From a virus: DNA of 52,254 nucleotides. The stretch lies in the IMG/VR virus record IMGVR_UViG_3300023184_000171, positions 1-52,254 of that record, one strand, 5' to 3'. Position numbers and translations under genes: made by a program. Below the pieces are notes generated by a model, which ran no database searches, was not told the origin of the DNA, and saw only the letters and a list, made by a program, of their open reading frames with translations. This document shows positions 13,670 through 20,455 of this stretch, piece after piece; position 1 is the stretch's first letter, and each line of letters begins with the position of its first letter.

Positions 13670-14667
13670 TGAAACGCTTACAAGCAATGCTGACCTACTG
13701 CCGTCCACACGGGGGTGAGGGTGAGAAGCAGTTCGTCAAGAGGTTCATCAAGCCATACAAACCGCTTGCCATGCTGGATGACAAGGGTGAGGTGATGGCG
13801 TGGTGTGTGCGGGTGGGGGACGCGCCTGTCCTGTGGTCGGGTCATGTTGATACGATGCACAAGCCCGATGCACCCGCTAAGCAATCAATCGTCTATGACG
13901 AGGGATGCGGCATGATTTACAAGGACGACAAGGTGATGCCGCTGGGTGCTGACAATGGCGCGGGTGTCTGGCTGATGCTGGAGATGCTGGATGCGGGTGT
14001 GCCGGGGACGTATCTCTTCCATCGTGGTGAGGAGCGCGGGGGTATCGGGTCGGGTGGCATAGCGAAGCACCACGAAGCGTTCCTCAAGCCGTTCAAGTAT
14101 GCCATCGCGTTCGACAGGCGGGGCACGGGGGATGTAATCACTGAGCAGATGTGCGGGGTGTGTTGCTCAGATGAGTTTGCGCTGGCACTCGCGGCACTAC
14201 TCAATACCAACGTGGCTATGGACTACAAGCCCGACAACACGGGCAGCTTCACTGACACCGCGAACTACATAGGCATCATCCCTGAATGCACCAACGTGAG
14301 CGTAGGGTATGACAACGAGCACACGCCCAACGAGACGCTGGATGTGTGGCACTTGATGCAGTTGCGCGATGCCGTGATAGCGGTCTTTAAAGCTGGCATC
14401 AGTTTGCCTGTGGTGCGCGACCCCAGCATAGTGGTAGACCGGTGGGGTGGCTTCGGTAGCTTCGGGGATAACTACGACTACCCGTTGTGCGCGGCAGAGG
14501 TGTTGGATATGCCGTTCAAAGACCTCATCAAGCTGGTGAAGACGACTCATCCAGAGGACATAGCGGAGTTGCTACTGTCACTGGCAGAGGAGGCAAGTGT
14601 AGCGGGGGCAGTGGAAGCAAACGATTCACAATACATGGAGAAAGATTATGCGCGGTATAGATATTGA
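13669..14667 (+). CDS. M20/M28-like zinc peptidase
   Basis: This 332-aa protein has the ordered metal-ligand motifs of di-zinc exopeptidases: SGHVD (His59, Asp61 as ligand and catalytic support), GADNGAG (Asp95 bridging), HRGEERGGIGS (Glu121 general base, Glu122 ligand), AFDRR (Asp149) and DNEHTPNE (His218). The fold is expected to cleave a peptide or aminoacyl bond in the cytoplasm, as there is no signal peptide. All ligands are present, so it is probably active. It overlaps the DUF2591 gene and is followed by a tiny membrane peptide. Such enzymes are unusual in phage genomes, and a role in degrading or releasing host peptides is inferred. Confidence 0.82.
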   Translation: MKRLQAMLTYCRPHGGEGEKQFVKRFIKPYKPLAMLDDKGEVMAWCVRVGDAPVLWSGHVDTMHKPDAPAKQSIVYDEGCGMIYKDDKVMPLGADNGAGVWLMLEMLDAGVPGTYLFHRGEERGGIGSGGIAKHHEAFLKPFKYAIAFDRRGTGDVITEQMCGVCCSDEFALALAALLNTNVAMDYKPDNTGSFTDTANYIGIIPECTNVSVGYDNEHTPNETLDVWHLMQLRDAVIAVFKAGISLPVVRDPSIVVDRWGGFGSFGDNYDYPLCAAEVLDMPFKDLIKLVKTTHPEDIAELLLSLAEEASVAGAVEANDSQYMEKDYARYRY

Positions 14668-14722
14668 TTGGTTCGTGGCAGGGTTGATAGTTGTAATGGT
14701 AGTTTTACTTGTAGTTCTTTAG
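14648..14722 (+). CDS. 24-residue membrane peptide
   Basis: MRGIDIDWFVAGLIVVMVVLLVVL is almost entirely one membrane helix with an acidic start. GGAG lies 8 nt before the ATG at 14648, inside the end of the peptidase gene. The stop is followed at once by the AGGAGG of the next gene. The size and hydrophobicity resemble tiny phage or toxin-like membrane peptides. The good SD and tight packing support translation, but composition alone could be chance. Confidence 0.45.
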   Translation: MRGIDIDWFVAGLIVVMVVLLVVL

Positions 14723-14731
14723 GAGGATGAG

Positions 14732-14920
14732 ATGGATAAAGACCTGAAGTATCACGATTGCAATCGAAACGATTCATGGTGGGAGCATGATGGTAGGGGC
14801 ATACCGCTGTGTCGCGTATGCGACAAGTGTCGAGAAGTGAAGCTGTCCAAGTATCGGCCTGAGATACTGGAGTATTACACGCAGCATGATGTCGATGAAC
14901 AAATCGAAGCAAACTACTAG
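14732..14920 (+). CDS. Small zinc-knuckle phage protein
   Basis: This 62-aa acidic protein has a CRVCDKC pattern (about 27-33) preceded by Trp-Trp-Glu and followed by KLSKYRPEILEYYTQHDVDEQIEANY. I recognise the SWWE...GIPLCRVCDKC...YRPE arrangement as a recurring small phage protein of unknown role. AGGAGGATGAG gives a strong SD before the ATG at 14732. Zinc binding is likely but not proven, since only three cysteines are clustered. Confidence 0.65.
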   Translation: MDKDLKYHDCNRNDSWWEHDGRGIPLCRVCDKCREVKLSKYRPEILEYYTQHDVDEQIEANY

Positions 14921-14930
14921 GAGATTGACA

Positions 14931-15128
14931 ATGTATAAATACATCAGGATTCAAGCGATACCGGCACCGTTGTCTTTAGTGTTGGACGACGGCAGTGACT
15001 ACAACGTGGGGGTTGCGCGGGAGCGGGAGTTGGCGGAGTCAGCACCCTACTTGGTTGAGCGCATAAAACATCTGGAGTTTTTGGTTGCGGGTCTGCGGAA
15101 AGATAACGACGAGGCAGATGAAGCCTGA
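14931..15128 (+). CDS. Small hypothetical protein
   Basis: A 65-aa protein with a beta-like first half (YKYIRIQAIPAPLSLVLDDGSDYNVG) and a C-terminal acidic coil (YLVERIKHLEFLVAGLRKDNDEADEA). AGGAGA lies 7 nt before the ATG at 14931. It is the last gene before the structured non-coding stretch. No family recognised. Confidence 0.55.
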   Translation: MYKYIRIQAIPAPLSLVLDDGSDYNVGVARERELAESAPYLVERIKHLEFLVAGLRKDNDEADEA

Positions 15129-15130
15129 GT

Positions 15131-15285
15131 CACGGCAGGTAGCCCGTGAACGGTAGCGAAACCGAGTTGATGCAGAAGGAAAGCATCTAGCGTGGATGAG
15201 CCGGTGTTTGACCAGACCGAGCCGGTAAGGAACTCGCAGCACGAAATGGCGCACCTAAAACTAACGCCCCTACGGTGCATGGGGC
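15131..15285 (+). promoter_or_regulatory. Candidate structured leader RNA with a pseudoknot
   Basis: In a 174-nt gap four stems can form in order: CACGG/CCGTG (15131-15148), CGGT/ACCG (15151-15164), GATGC/GCATC (15169-15187) and CGGT/ACCG (15202-15219). CGAGTT (15163-15168) can also pair with AACTCG (15231-15236) to close a multibranch. Then GCACC (15251-15255) pairs GGTGC (15274-15278), interleaved with GCCCC (15266-15270) and GGGGC (15281-15285), an H-type pseudoknot ending 6 nt before the SD of the next gene. It could be a cis-acting regulator or a small RNA. I cannot match it to a known riboswitch class. Confidence 0.45.
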
Positions 15286-15302
15286 TTATCAAAGGAGAGG
15301 AA

Positions 15303-15482
15303 ATGAGCGTTAAATTTGAAGTGTGTTACCCGTCCACCGCGACGGTAGTTAAATCCTTCAGGACATTGAAGGCCGCGAAACAGTTTGCCAAGAACATGAC
15401 AGAGAAGGACTTGCCATTCCTTGTCATGCCGTGGGACGAAGGCTGCTGTCCGATAATCAAACGAACGGAGGTAAGAGTATGA
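15303..15482 (+). CDS. Small hypothetical protein
   Basis: A 59-aa basic protein (MSVKFEVCYPSTATVVKSFRTLKAAKQFAKNMTEKD...) with a beta-alpha pattern, ending CCPIIKRTEVRV. AAGGAGAGG lies 5 nt before the ATG at 15303. An open frame extends upstream to a GTG at 15192, but that lacks an SD and would cross the structured leader. Its SD lies just past the pseudoknot, so translation may be controlled by it. Confidence 0.55.
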   Translation: MSVKFEVCYPSTATVVKSFRTLKAAKQFAKNMTEKDLPFLVMPWDEGCCPIIKRTEVRV

Positions 15483-15658
15483 GAGCACACGATTGGGAGG
15501 AGGCGTTAGACCAAGTTGTTGAAGAGAAACATAAATTGCGCTGTGCCCTGATGGACATCCTGTTGACGTGGTATCTGACTACAGGATTGGCCTCAATGGA
15601 GAACGCATTACACCGGGCAAAGGAGGTGCTCGACGCTACGGATGCAAAGCATTCTTAA
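15479..15658 (+). CDS. Small helical hypothetical protein
   Basis: A 59-aa mostly helical protein (HDWEEALDQVVEEKHKLRCALMDILLTWYL, then SMENALHRAKEVLDAT). The ATG at 15479 overlaps the previous stop as ATGA, with CGGAGG 7 nt upstream. No known domain. Confidence 0.55.
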   Translation: MRAHDWEEALDQVVEEKHKLRCALMDILLTWYLTTGLASMENALHRAKEVLDATDAKHS

Positions 15659-15668
15659 TGTATAACGC

Positions 15669-15698
15669 TTGACAGGGGGGGATTCTCTCCCCTAGACT
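15669..15698 (+). promoter_or_regulatory. Candidate internal promoter for the MoxR-VWA triad
   Basis: A perfect -35 TTGACA (15669-15674) is followed after 18 nt by TAGACT (15693-15698), a fair -10. The spacer is itself a small inverted repeat, GGGG then CCCC around GATTCTC, which could serve as an operator. It lies 35 nt before the MoxR start and could express the triad separately from the upstream early genes. Confidence 0.5.
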
Positions 15699-15732
15699 TA
15701 CCAAAAAACAATTCACAACAAGGAGCATCACA

Positions 15733-16851
15733 ATGCAAGCACCTATGCTGTCGCATAAGCAAGTCTATTCACTCATCAAAGCGGTGGGTAGGAAGAGAAC
15801 GGTCATCGTGCAGGGGGAGACGGGCGTTGGTAAAACGTCCATCCAGATGGAGTTTATGCGTGACCCCGACTTTGCCAACCACCACGTTCGCCGCCCGTTG
15901 GAATGCACCCAGATGTCCGATGGTTCAGTATGGATGCCCGACATTGACCGAGAGTTGGGCGTGTCCCGCGAGTTGCCCAACGAGCGCTTCCACATCAACA
16001 CCAAGAACCGCAAGGGTGTGGACGGTTCCAAGCCGGTAGTCATCTGTCTGGATGAAGTGTTTAAGGCAACCAACCCGGTCAAGTGCATGATTTCCCCTGT
16101 GCTATATGAGCGCACCGTGGGTGACTATGAAGCCCCGGATGGCAGCATCGTGTGGGGTGCCACTAACCTAGCGGCTGAAGGGTTGGGGGACTCCCTCAAG
16201 ATGCACCTGCGCACACGCATGAAGATTGTAACCATGCGCAAGCCCACTCAGCCTGAATGGGCGAACGACTTCGCCATCCCCAACGGCCTACACCCTGCCG
16301 TTATCGCAGCCACCGCGCTGCATCCCGAGTGGTTCGACTCGTTCATGGACTACGAGCCGGGGGGTAAGCATGAGGGCAAGACGCTGGCTAAGGAGAATCC
16401 CTGCATCAACAACCCGCGCTTGGCACAGGAGGGCATCGTCAGCCCGCGCACACTGCACTCAGCCAGTGACTCGCTGCATGAGGCGCACAACATGGACAAG
16501 GAAACCCTGTTGGCTGACTTGTGTGGCACGGTGGGGGTTACGGCAGGGCAGATAGTTATGTCGGTCATGCGTCTGGGTAACGACATACCCGCACCGGAGC
16601 GTGTGTTTGCCGACCCTGACAACACACCGCTCTCTAACAATGCCAGTGCGCAAGCATTGCAGGTGTTCCAGTTGTTTAACCGCGCCACCACACGCGACGA
16701 TATGGCGGCTGTCGTGCGGTATGTTCGCCGGATGCGCACCGAGATGCAGACCATCTTTCGCCATAGCGTCGAGCATTCAGTTAAGAACCCTGTGTTCTCC
16801 ACCATCGCTGAGTTTCAGGTGATGTTGCAGGACGCTAGGTTGTTCGTATAA
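15733..16851 (+). CDS. MoxR/CobS-like AAA+ ATPase
   Basis: This 372-aa protein has Walker A GETGVGKTS (28-36), Walker B VVICLDE (102-108), sensor 1 in VWGATN (140-145) and a candidate arginine finger in HLRTRMK (159-164). This is the MoxR/CobS branch of AAA+ proteins, which remodel a partner that usually carries a von Willebrand A domain. The partner is plausibly the next gene, 6 bases downstream. CAAGGAGCATC precedes the ATG. The ATPase motifs are intact, so it should be active. The protein is a single domain without extra DNA-binding parts. Phage MoxR proteins exist, but their roles are not settled. Confidence 0.88.
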   Translation: MQAPMLSHKQVYSLIKAVGRKRTVIVQGETGVGKTSIQMEFMRDPDFANHHVRRPLECTQMSDGSVWMPDIDRELGVSRELPNERFHINTKNRKGVDGSKPVVICLDEVFKATNPVKCMISPVLYERTVGDYEAPDGSIVWGATNLAAEGLGDSLKMHLRTRMKIVTMRKPTQPEWANDFAIPNGLHPAVIAATALHPEWFDSFMDYEPGGKHEGKTLAKENPCINNPRLAQEGIVSPRTLHSASDSLHEAHNMDKETLLADLCGTVGVTAGQIVMSVMRLGNDIPAPERVFADPDNTPLSNNASAQALQVFQLFNRATTRDDMAAVVRYVRRMRTEMQTIFRHSVEHSVKNPVFSTIAEFQVMLQDARLFV

Positions 16852-16857
16852 GGAGGC

Positions 16858-18030
16858 ATGATGATTCCAAACCATACGTGGGAGGTAATGACGTTGCAGC
16901 AGAGGGTGTCGGCTTGTAACAGCGACATCATTGAGCATCCAGAGTTTGGGCGGTTGACGGGCATCGTGTTCATGGGCGAGGTCATCATCGACCCCGCTTG
17001 CCCCACCGCCGCAACGAATGGGCGCGACGTGCGCTACGGAGAGAAGTTCTGTAGCAAGCTGAACCAGAAGCAACTGCGCTACGTTGACCTGCATGAGAAC
17101 TTGCACAAAGGCTTGCGGCACTGCGTCTTATACAAAGCTATCGTGGAGAAGTATCCAGACGAGTCTAACCGTGCGCAGGACTACGTAATCAACGGGATGA
17201 TTGAGGAAGTTGACCCGGCGTTTCAGTTCGTTGAGCGCCCGTGTGCTGTGCTGGTGGATGTTAAGTATCAGGGCATGGGGTTCATAGAGGTGTTGAAAGA
17301 CCTGATAGCTAACCCACCGCCACCCAACGGTGGGGGCAGCACGTTGGATGAGCATGAGCCGATGGATGAAGCCCCTGAGTTGGGCGACGAGATAGAAGAC
17401 GCGCTACGTCAAGGCAAGATTGTGTCTGACCGCATACGGGGGGAAGCTGGCGAGAGCGGTGCGTTGGATGTGCTGCTGCGCCCACGTAGCACGGCGTGGC
17501 GAGAAGCTATGCTGGAGTTCATGCAGTCTGTGTGTGACGGGGATGAGTTGAGCCGCATCTGTCCCCCGAACAAGCGCTTGCTACCTTCCGGGTTCTTGAT
17601 GTGGTCGCATTACTCAGAGGCGGTGGGGGAAGTAGTCATCGCGGCGGACACATCAGGGTCGATGCGCGGCGTGTATCCGGTAGTGTTCGGAGAGATATCG
17701 CACATATGCCAGACGTTGATGCCTGAGTCAGTGCGGGTTATCTGGTGGGACAGTCAGGTTCGTGGCGAGCAGGTGTTCACGCCTGATAACTATGAGGCGA
17801 TAGGTAGTTTAATGAAACCAGAAGGTGGTGGTGGCACTCGCGTGTCTACTGTTGCCGACTACATACAGGAGAAACAATATGCACCGATAGCAGTGATATA
17901 CCTGACAGATGGATACATCGAGTCTGAATACCGCACCCCTGCACTGCCGATACTGTGGGGGGTTGTAGACAACACACGGTTTGTGCCGCGTGTTGGTAAG
18001 AAAATAGACATTTGCAGCTTCACAATCTAG
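16858..18030 (+). CDS. VWA-domain protein with an N-terminal HExxH zincin-like domain (DUF2201-like)
   Basis: This 390-aa protein has two parts. Residues about 60-120 hold HENLH (79-83) within DLHENLHKGLRH, then NRAQDYVINGMIEE, the pattern of the metallopeptidase-like domain of DUF2201 proteins. After an acidic linker (155-205), a VWA domain carries MIDAS residues DTSGSM (264-269), GGGGT (323-327) and YLTDGY (348-353). VWA proteins act with MoxR ATPases, in RavA-ViaA and chelatase-like pairs. The start is ATGATG, and the second ATG (16861) has better spacing from AGGAGG. The HExxH, if metal-bound, would make this a protease module driven by the AAA+ partner. Confidence 0.82.
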   Translation: MMIPNHTWEVMTLQQRVSACNSDIIEHPEFGRLTGIVFMGEVIIDPACPTAATNGRDVRYGEKFCSKLNQKQLRYVDLHENLHKGLRHCVLYKAIVEKYPDESNRAQDYVINGMIEEVDPAFQFVERPCAVLVDVKYQGMGFIEVLKDLIANPPPPNGGGSTLDEHEPMDEAPELGDEIEDALRQGKIVSDRIRGEAGESGALDVLLRPRSTAWREAMLEFMQSVCDGDELSRICPPNKRLLPSGFLMWSHYSEAVGEVVIAADTSGSMRGVYPVVFGEISHICQTLMPESVRVIWWDSQVRGEQVFTPDNYEAIGSLMKPEGGGGTRVSTVADYIQEKQYAPIAVIYLTDGYIESEYRTPALPILWGVVDNTRFVPRVGKKIDICSFTI

Positions 18031-18041
18031 GAGATATAAAA

Positions 18042-18950
18042 ATGCAGCACTACAATATTGATACATGCGCGATGCTGGTGGAAGTTAATGCGTCCGTGTG
18101 GACTGCTCGTAAGCTTGACCGAGCCACAACGGATGAAGTCATTACCAGCAAGAATGCCGCGTCCAAGGGTGCGGCGCGGGTCAACAAGCACTTGCTGGCG
18201 GGTCGCCCTGAGTTGGAGGTGATCATCACGCACGTTGGCGGTGTGCGGGGCTACGTGTATGAGAACACGCTGCCGTGGTCAGACAGCGGTTTGCGCTTGC
18301 TGCCGGTGGTTAAGTTTCAAGAGTTCAACACGCGCATGAAGGTAGAGGAAGATAAGTATTGGGAGCTATGTAAGTCTTTCGTGGACGTATACCCCTCGTT
18401 GATTACAGCCCAAGCGTTGCAGTTGGGGGATATGTTCAAGCGCGAGGACTTCCCCAGTGCGGACACTATCCTGCACAAGTTCGGGTTTCAGGTGAACTAC
18501 ATGCCTGTGCCCACTGCGGGGGACTTCCGTGTAGACATCGGCAATGAGGCACAAGCTGAGCTTAAAGCCCAGTTGGTCAAGCTGGCTGACGAGCGGCTAA
18601 CGTCTGCGATGGATGACATCAAAGGCAAGCTTAAAGCCCACCTTGTCCATATGTCCGGGCGGTTGGCTGTGGACATTGTAGATAACGTGCCGAAGGTGCG
18701 GGGGTTTCACGACTCATTGATTGAGTATGGCTTCGACCTGTGCGACATGGTGAAGAGCTTGAATCTTACCCAAGATGTAGAACTGGAGGATGCACGGGCG
18801 GCACTTGAGCGGTGCTTGGGGGGCATAACTACGCGCACTAACAAGCGGGGGCGGGAGTTGACCGTAGCGGATACGCTGCGCGAGGATATGGGCAAGCGCA
18901 GCGCAGTGAAGGCGCAGGTGGATGAGATTCTTAACAAGTTCACATGGTAA
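18042..18950 (+). CDS. DUF3150-like third member of the MoxR-VWA cassette
   Basis: This 302-aa soluble protein begins with an alpha/beta stretch (DTCAMLVEVNASVWTARKLDRATTDEV) that resembles the DUF3150 start. Long helical regions follow (about 170-300; AELKAQLVKLADERLTSAMDDIKGKLKAHLVH, DTLREDMGKRSAVKAQVDEILNKF). I recall DUF3150 genes sitting beside CobS/MoxR-type ATPases and VWA genes in phages and plasmids. The family call is from memory. AGGAGATATAAAA precedes the ATG at 18042, 11 bases after the VWA stop, so the three are probably one operon. Function unknown; possibly the substrate or adaptor of the AAA+/VWA machine. Confidence 0.6.
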   Translation: MQHYNIDTCAMLVEVNASVWTARKLDRATTDEVITSKNAASKGAARVNKHLLAGRPELEVIITHVGGVRGYVYENTLPWSDSGLRLLPVVKFQEFNTRMKVEEDKYWELCKSFVDVYPSLITAQALQLGDMFKREDFPSADTILHKFGFQVNYMPVPTAGDFRVDIGNEAQAELKAQLVKLADERLTSAMDDIKGKLKAHLVHMSGRLAVDIVDNVPKVRGFHDSLIEYGFDLCDMVKSLNLTQDVELEDARAALERCLGGITTRTNKRGRELTVADTLREDMGKRSAVKAQVDEILNKFTW

Positions 18951-18960
18951 AGGAGCGGTC

Positions 18961-19116
18961 ATGATTCAAACAAACGACGAAAAGGTAGCGGCAGCTATCG
19001 CTTACTTGCGCTCGCGGGATAGATACTTGCTAGACGGTTGCAAGTGGGTGCCGACCCCGGCAGGGCAGACTGACGTTAGGAAAACGATTGCGGACTACAG
19101 GGAGGCGTTGAAATGA
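18961..19116 (+). CDS. Small hypothetical protein
   Basis: This 51-aa soluble protein is helical at its start (DEKVAAAIAYLRSRDRYLLDG), then has KWVPTPAGQTDVRKTIADYREALK. AAAGGAG lies 6 nt before the ATG at 18961, and the stop overlaps the next ATG as ATGA. It begins the array of tiny overlapping genes that runs to 24.2 kb. Confidence 0.55.
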   Translation: MIQTNDEKVAAAIAYLRSRDRYLLDGCKWVPTPAGQTDVRKTIADYREALK

Positions 19117-19514
19117 AAGACAACAGCACAGGAAAGACCAAGGGCTTCTACGAACGAGGCCAAGCTATATTTGATAGGATTCCAAAAATGCCGGAGGAGA
19201 AGAAGGAAATGAAAATGTCAAAAGCCGAGGTAGAAAAAGCACTTGCAGAGTATCCACGCGTTAAGCCCACGCCAGCGACTCCGCTGGAGAATTGGTATTA
19301 CTTGGATGAAACCCATGTGCTGCATCAAATGAGTAAGAATAAAACATTTGATGACGCGTGGGCTGAAATGGAACTTGCAGCAACCGTGCGCGGGACTCCT
19401 TTTCTTACCCTAGTTTGCGAAGACAACGCAAGGGAGTGGAGGGCAAAGCTAGACCGCTGGCTTGGTGATGATAAGTATCGGGAGAAATATAAAAAACGGA
19501 AGGGGGATTTATGA
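19113..19514 (+). CDS. Hypothetical charged protein
   Basis: This 133-aa protein has a Lys/Glu-rich first third (GKTKGFYERGQAIFDRIPKMPEEKKEMKMSKAEVEKAL). A central aromatic region (ENWYYLDETHVLHQMSKNKTFDDAW) and a basic tail (WRAKLDRWLGDDKYREKYKKRKGDL) follow. It starts by ATGA overlap and stops by ATGA overlap with a membrane peptide. No known family. Confidence 0.5.
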   Translation: MKDNSTGKTKGFYERGQAIFDRIPKMPEEKKEMKMSKAEVEKALAEYPRVKPTPATPLENWYYLDETHVLHQMSKNKTFDDAWAEMELAATVRGTPFLTLVCEDNAREWRAKLDRWLGDDKYREKYKKRKGDL

Positions 19515-19645
19515 AATTCGTGGACGTTGTTATGTTTATCGCGTTCCTCACTTCTCTTGCGTTCCTGTGGGGTATCGTCGATGGGACGATACAGATGGCA
19601 ACTGTTAAGGATTCCTTGACAGTTGGGAAGGAGTGCGGGAAATGA
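19511..19645 (+). CDS. Small single-pass membrane protein
   Basis: This 44-aa protein has one membrane segment, VVMFIAFLTSLAFLWGIV (about 6-23), and ends with KECGK. It begins by ATGA overlap after AGGGGGA and ends inside the first copy of the AAGGAGTGCGGGAAATGA coupling cassette. The membrane run is clear; the function is unknown. Confidence 0.5.
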   Translation: MKFVDVVMFIAFLTSLAFLWGIVDGTIQMATVKDSLTVGKECGK

Positions 19646-19911
19646 ACGATACGCCAAGGACGGACATTCGGCATTGCGAAGCGTGTGGGCAGGTAAAGTT
19701 TCCAAGTGATCATTGGCAACGCCAACTCGCCGCCGCACAAGCCGAGATTGCAGCACTGCGGACGGATGCGGAACGGCTTGACTGGCTTGATACTGTTGAC
19801 TGCGGTATTAACCATATAGGTTACGGAGAATACAGAGATTATATTGGGCGTGGATTTATAAAAAAGATACGCGAAGTGGTTGACGCGGCGATGAAGGAGT
19901 GCGGGAAATGA
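19642..19911 (+). CDS. Hypothetical protein with CxxC pair and AERLDWLD motif
   Basis: This 89-aa protein has RHCEACGQVKFPSDHW near the start, a coil (QLAAAQAEIAALRTDAERLDWLD), then a short globular end closing with VVDAAMKECGK. The AERxxWL...AIDAAM pattern is common in small phage proteins of lambdoid-like accessory regions. The last five residues are set by the coupling cassette. The next gene shares its last 10 codons almost exactly. Confidence 0.6.
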   Translation: MNDTPRTDIRHCEACGQVKFPSDHWQRQLAAAQAEIAALRTDAERLDWLDTVDCGINHIGYGEYRDYIGRGFIKKIREVVDAAMKECGK

Positions 19912-20210
19912 GGTTGATGGACTGTAAAGGGTATGACCTATACCCGGACGGAACGATGCGACCGGCGCACGGCTTGGGCGAATGGGTTAAAGCCGAAGAC
20001 TACGACAAACTCCACGCTGCCGCCGAAGCCGCCGAGCAGCGCCTTGCCGAGGTCGGGCGGGATGGGGAGCGGTATCGGTGGCTGCGCGCGCACGATGTTC
20101 TGTGCTGGTCAAGGGAGCCTAATGGGGCTGGTAAAGCGCCAATCGAGACGTCACATGGCAAAAAACTTGACGCCGCAATCGACGCGGCGATGAAGGAGTG
20201 CGGGAAATGA
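19908..20210 (+). CDS. Hypothetical phage accessory protein
   Basis: This 100-aa protein has an N-terminal MDCKGYDLYPDGTMRPAHGLGEWVKAEDYDKL, then a coil (AAAEAAEQRLAEVGRDGERYRWLRAHDV) and the ending LDAAIDAAMKECGK. The DGERYRWLR...LDAAIDAAM arrangement is the same recurring small phage protein type as the preceding gene, so the two are probably distant paralogues. It starts by ATGA overlap within cassette copy 2. Confidence 0.62.
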   Translation: MRLMDCKGYDLYPDGTMRPAHGLGEWVKAEDYDKLHAAAEAAEQRLAEVGRDGERYRWLRAHDVLCWSREPNGAGKAPIETSHGKKLDAAIDAAMKECGK

Positions 20211-20455
20211 GTAGTGACAAAGCATACAGAGCGCTGCATTTAAAGTATTGCGATCTTAAAGAAGAACTCGCCTCCGCAATTGAGCAGCGCGACAGGCTGG
20301 CCTGTGCGTTAAGAGCGTTACTGTCAAAGTGTCCTGACTGCGGTGGAACGGGTGAGGTAGGCACTGGGATAATACAAATAGGGCAACCAGACCAGATGCC
20401 GTGTTTCGTGTGCGCGGGTGAGCGTCAAATATTGTTGAAGGAGTGCGGGAAATGA
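20207..20455 (+). CDS. Small DnaJ-like zinc-ribbon protein
   Basis: This 82-aa protein begins MSSDKAYRALHLKYCDL, has a short coil, then CPDCGGTGEV (about 40-49) and PCFVCAGER, the paired CxxCxGxG-type knuckles of DnaJ-like zinc ribbons. It starts in cassette copy 3 and ends in copy 4. The next gene shares its first 16 residues. A zinc-stabilised protein- or RNA-binding function is inferred. Confidence 0.6.
   Translation: MSSDKAYRALHLKYCDLKEELASAIEQRDRLACALRALLSKCPDCGGTGEVGTGIIQIGQPDQMPCFVCAGERQILLKECGK

Larger units (their letters stand above)
19628..20455 (+). repeat. Four dispersed copies of an SD-start coupling cassette
   Basis: AAGGAGTGCGGGAAATGA occurs identically at 19628-19645, 19894-19911, 20193-20210 and 20438-20455. 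Each copy ends one gene with Lys-Glu-Cys-Gly-Lys-stop and at the same time gives the SD (AAGGAG) and overlapping ATG for the next gene. Copies 2 and 3 are identical over 30 bases (19882-19911 and 20181-20210). The copies mark gene boundaries, which suggests these genes have been shuffled as modules. Confidence 0.92.

Noticed and set aside
15192-15302. Upstream extension of the 15303 gene from a GTG at 15192
   Set aside because: No SD at a suitable distance and it crosses the interleaved stems. The ATG at 15303 has AAGGAGAGG. The extension is not fully excluded, since the peptide is not low complexity.
15733-18950. The triad as real cobalt or magnesium chelatase subunits
   Set aside because: The ATPase and VWA order resembles CobS/CobT, but there is no large CobN or ChlH subunit, and the second protein has an HExxH domain unlike chelatases.
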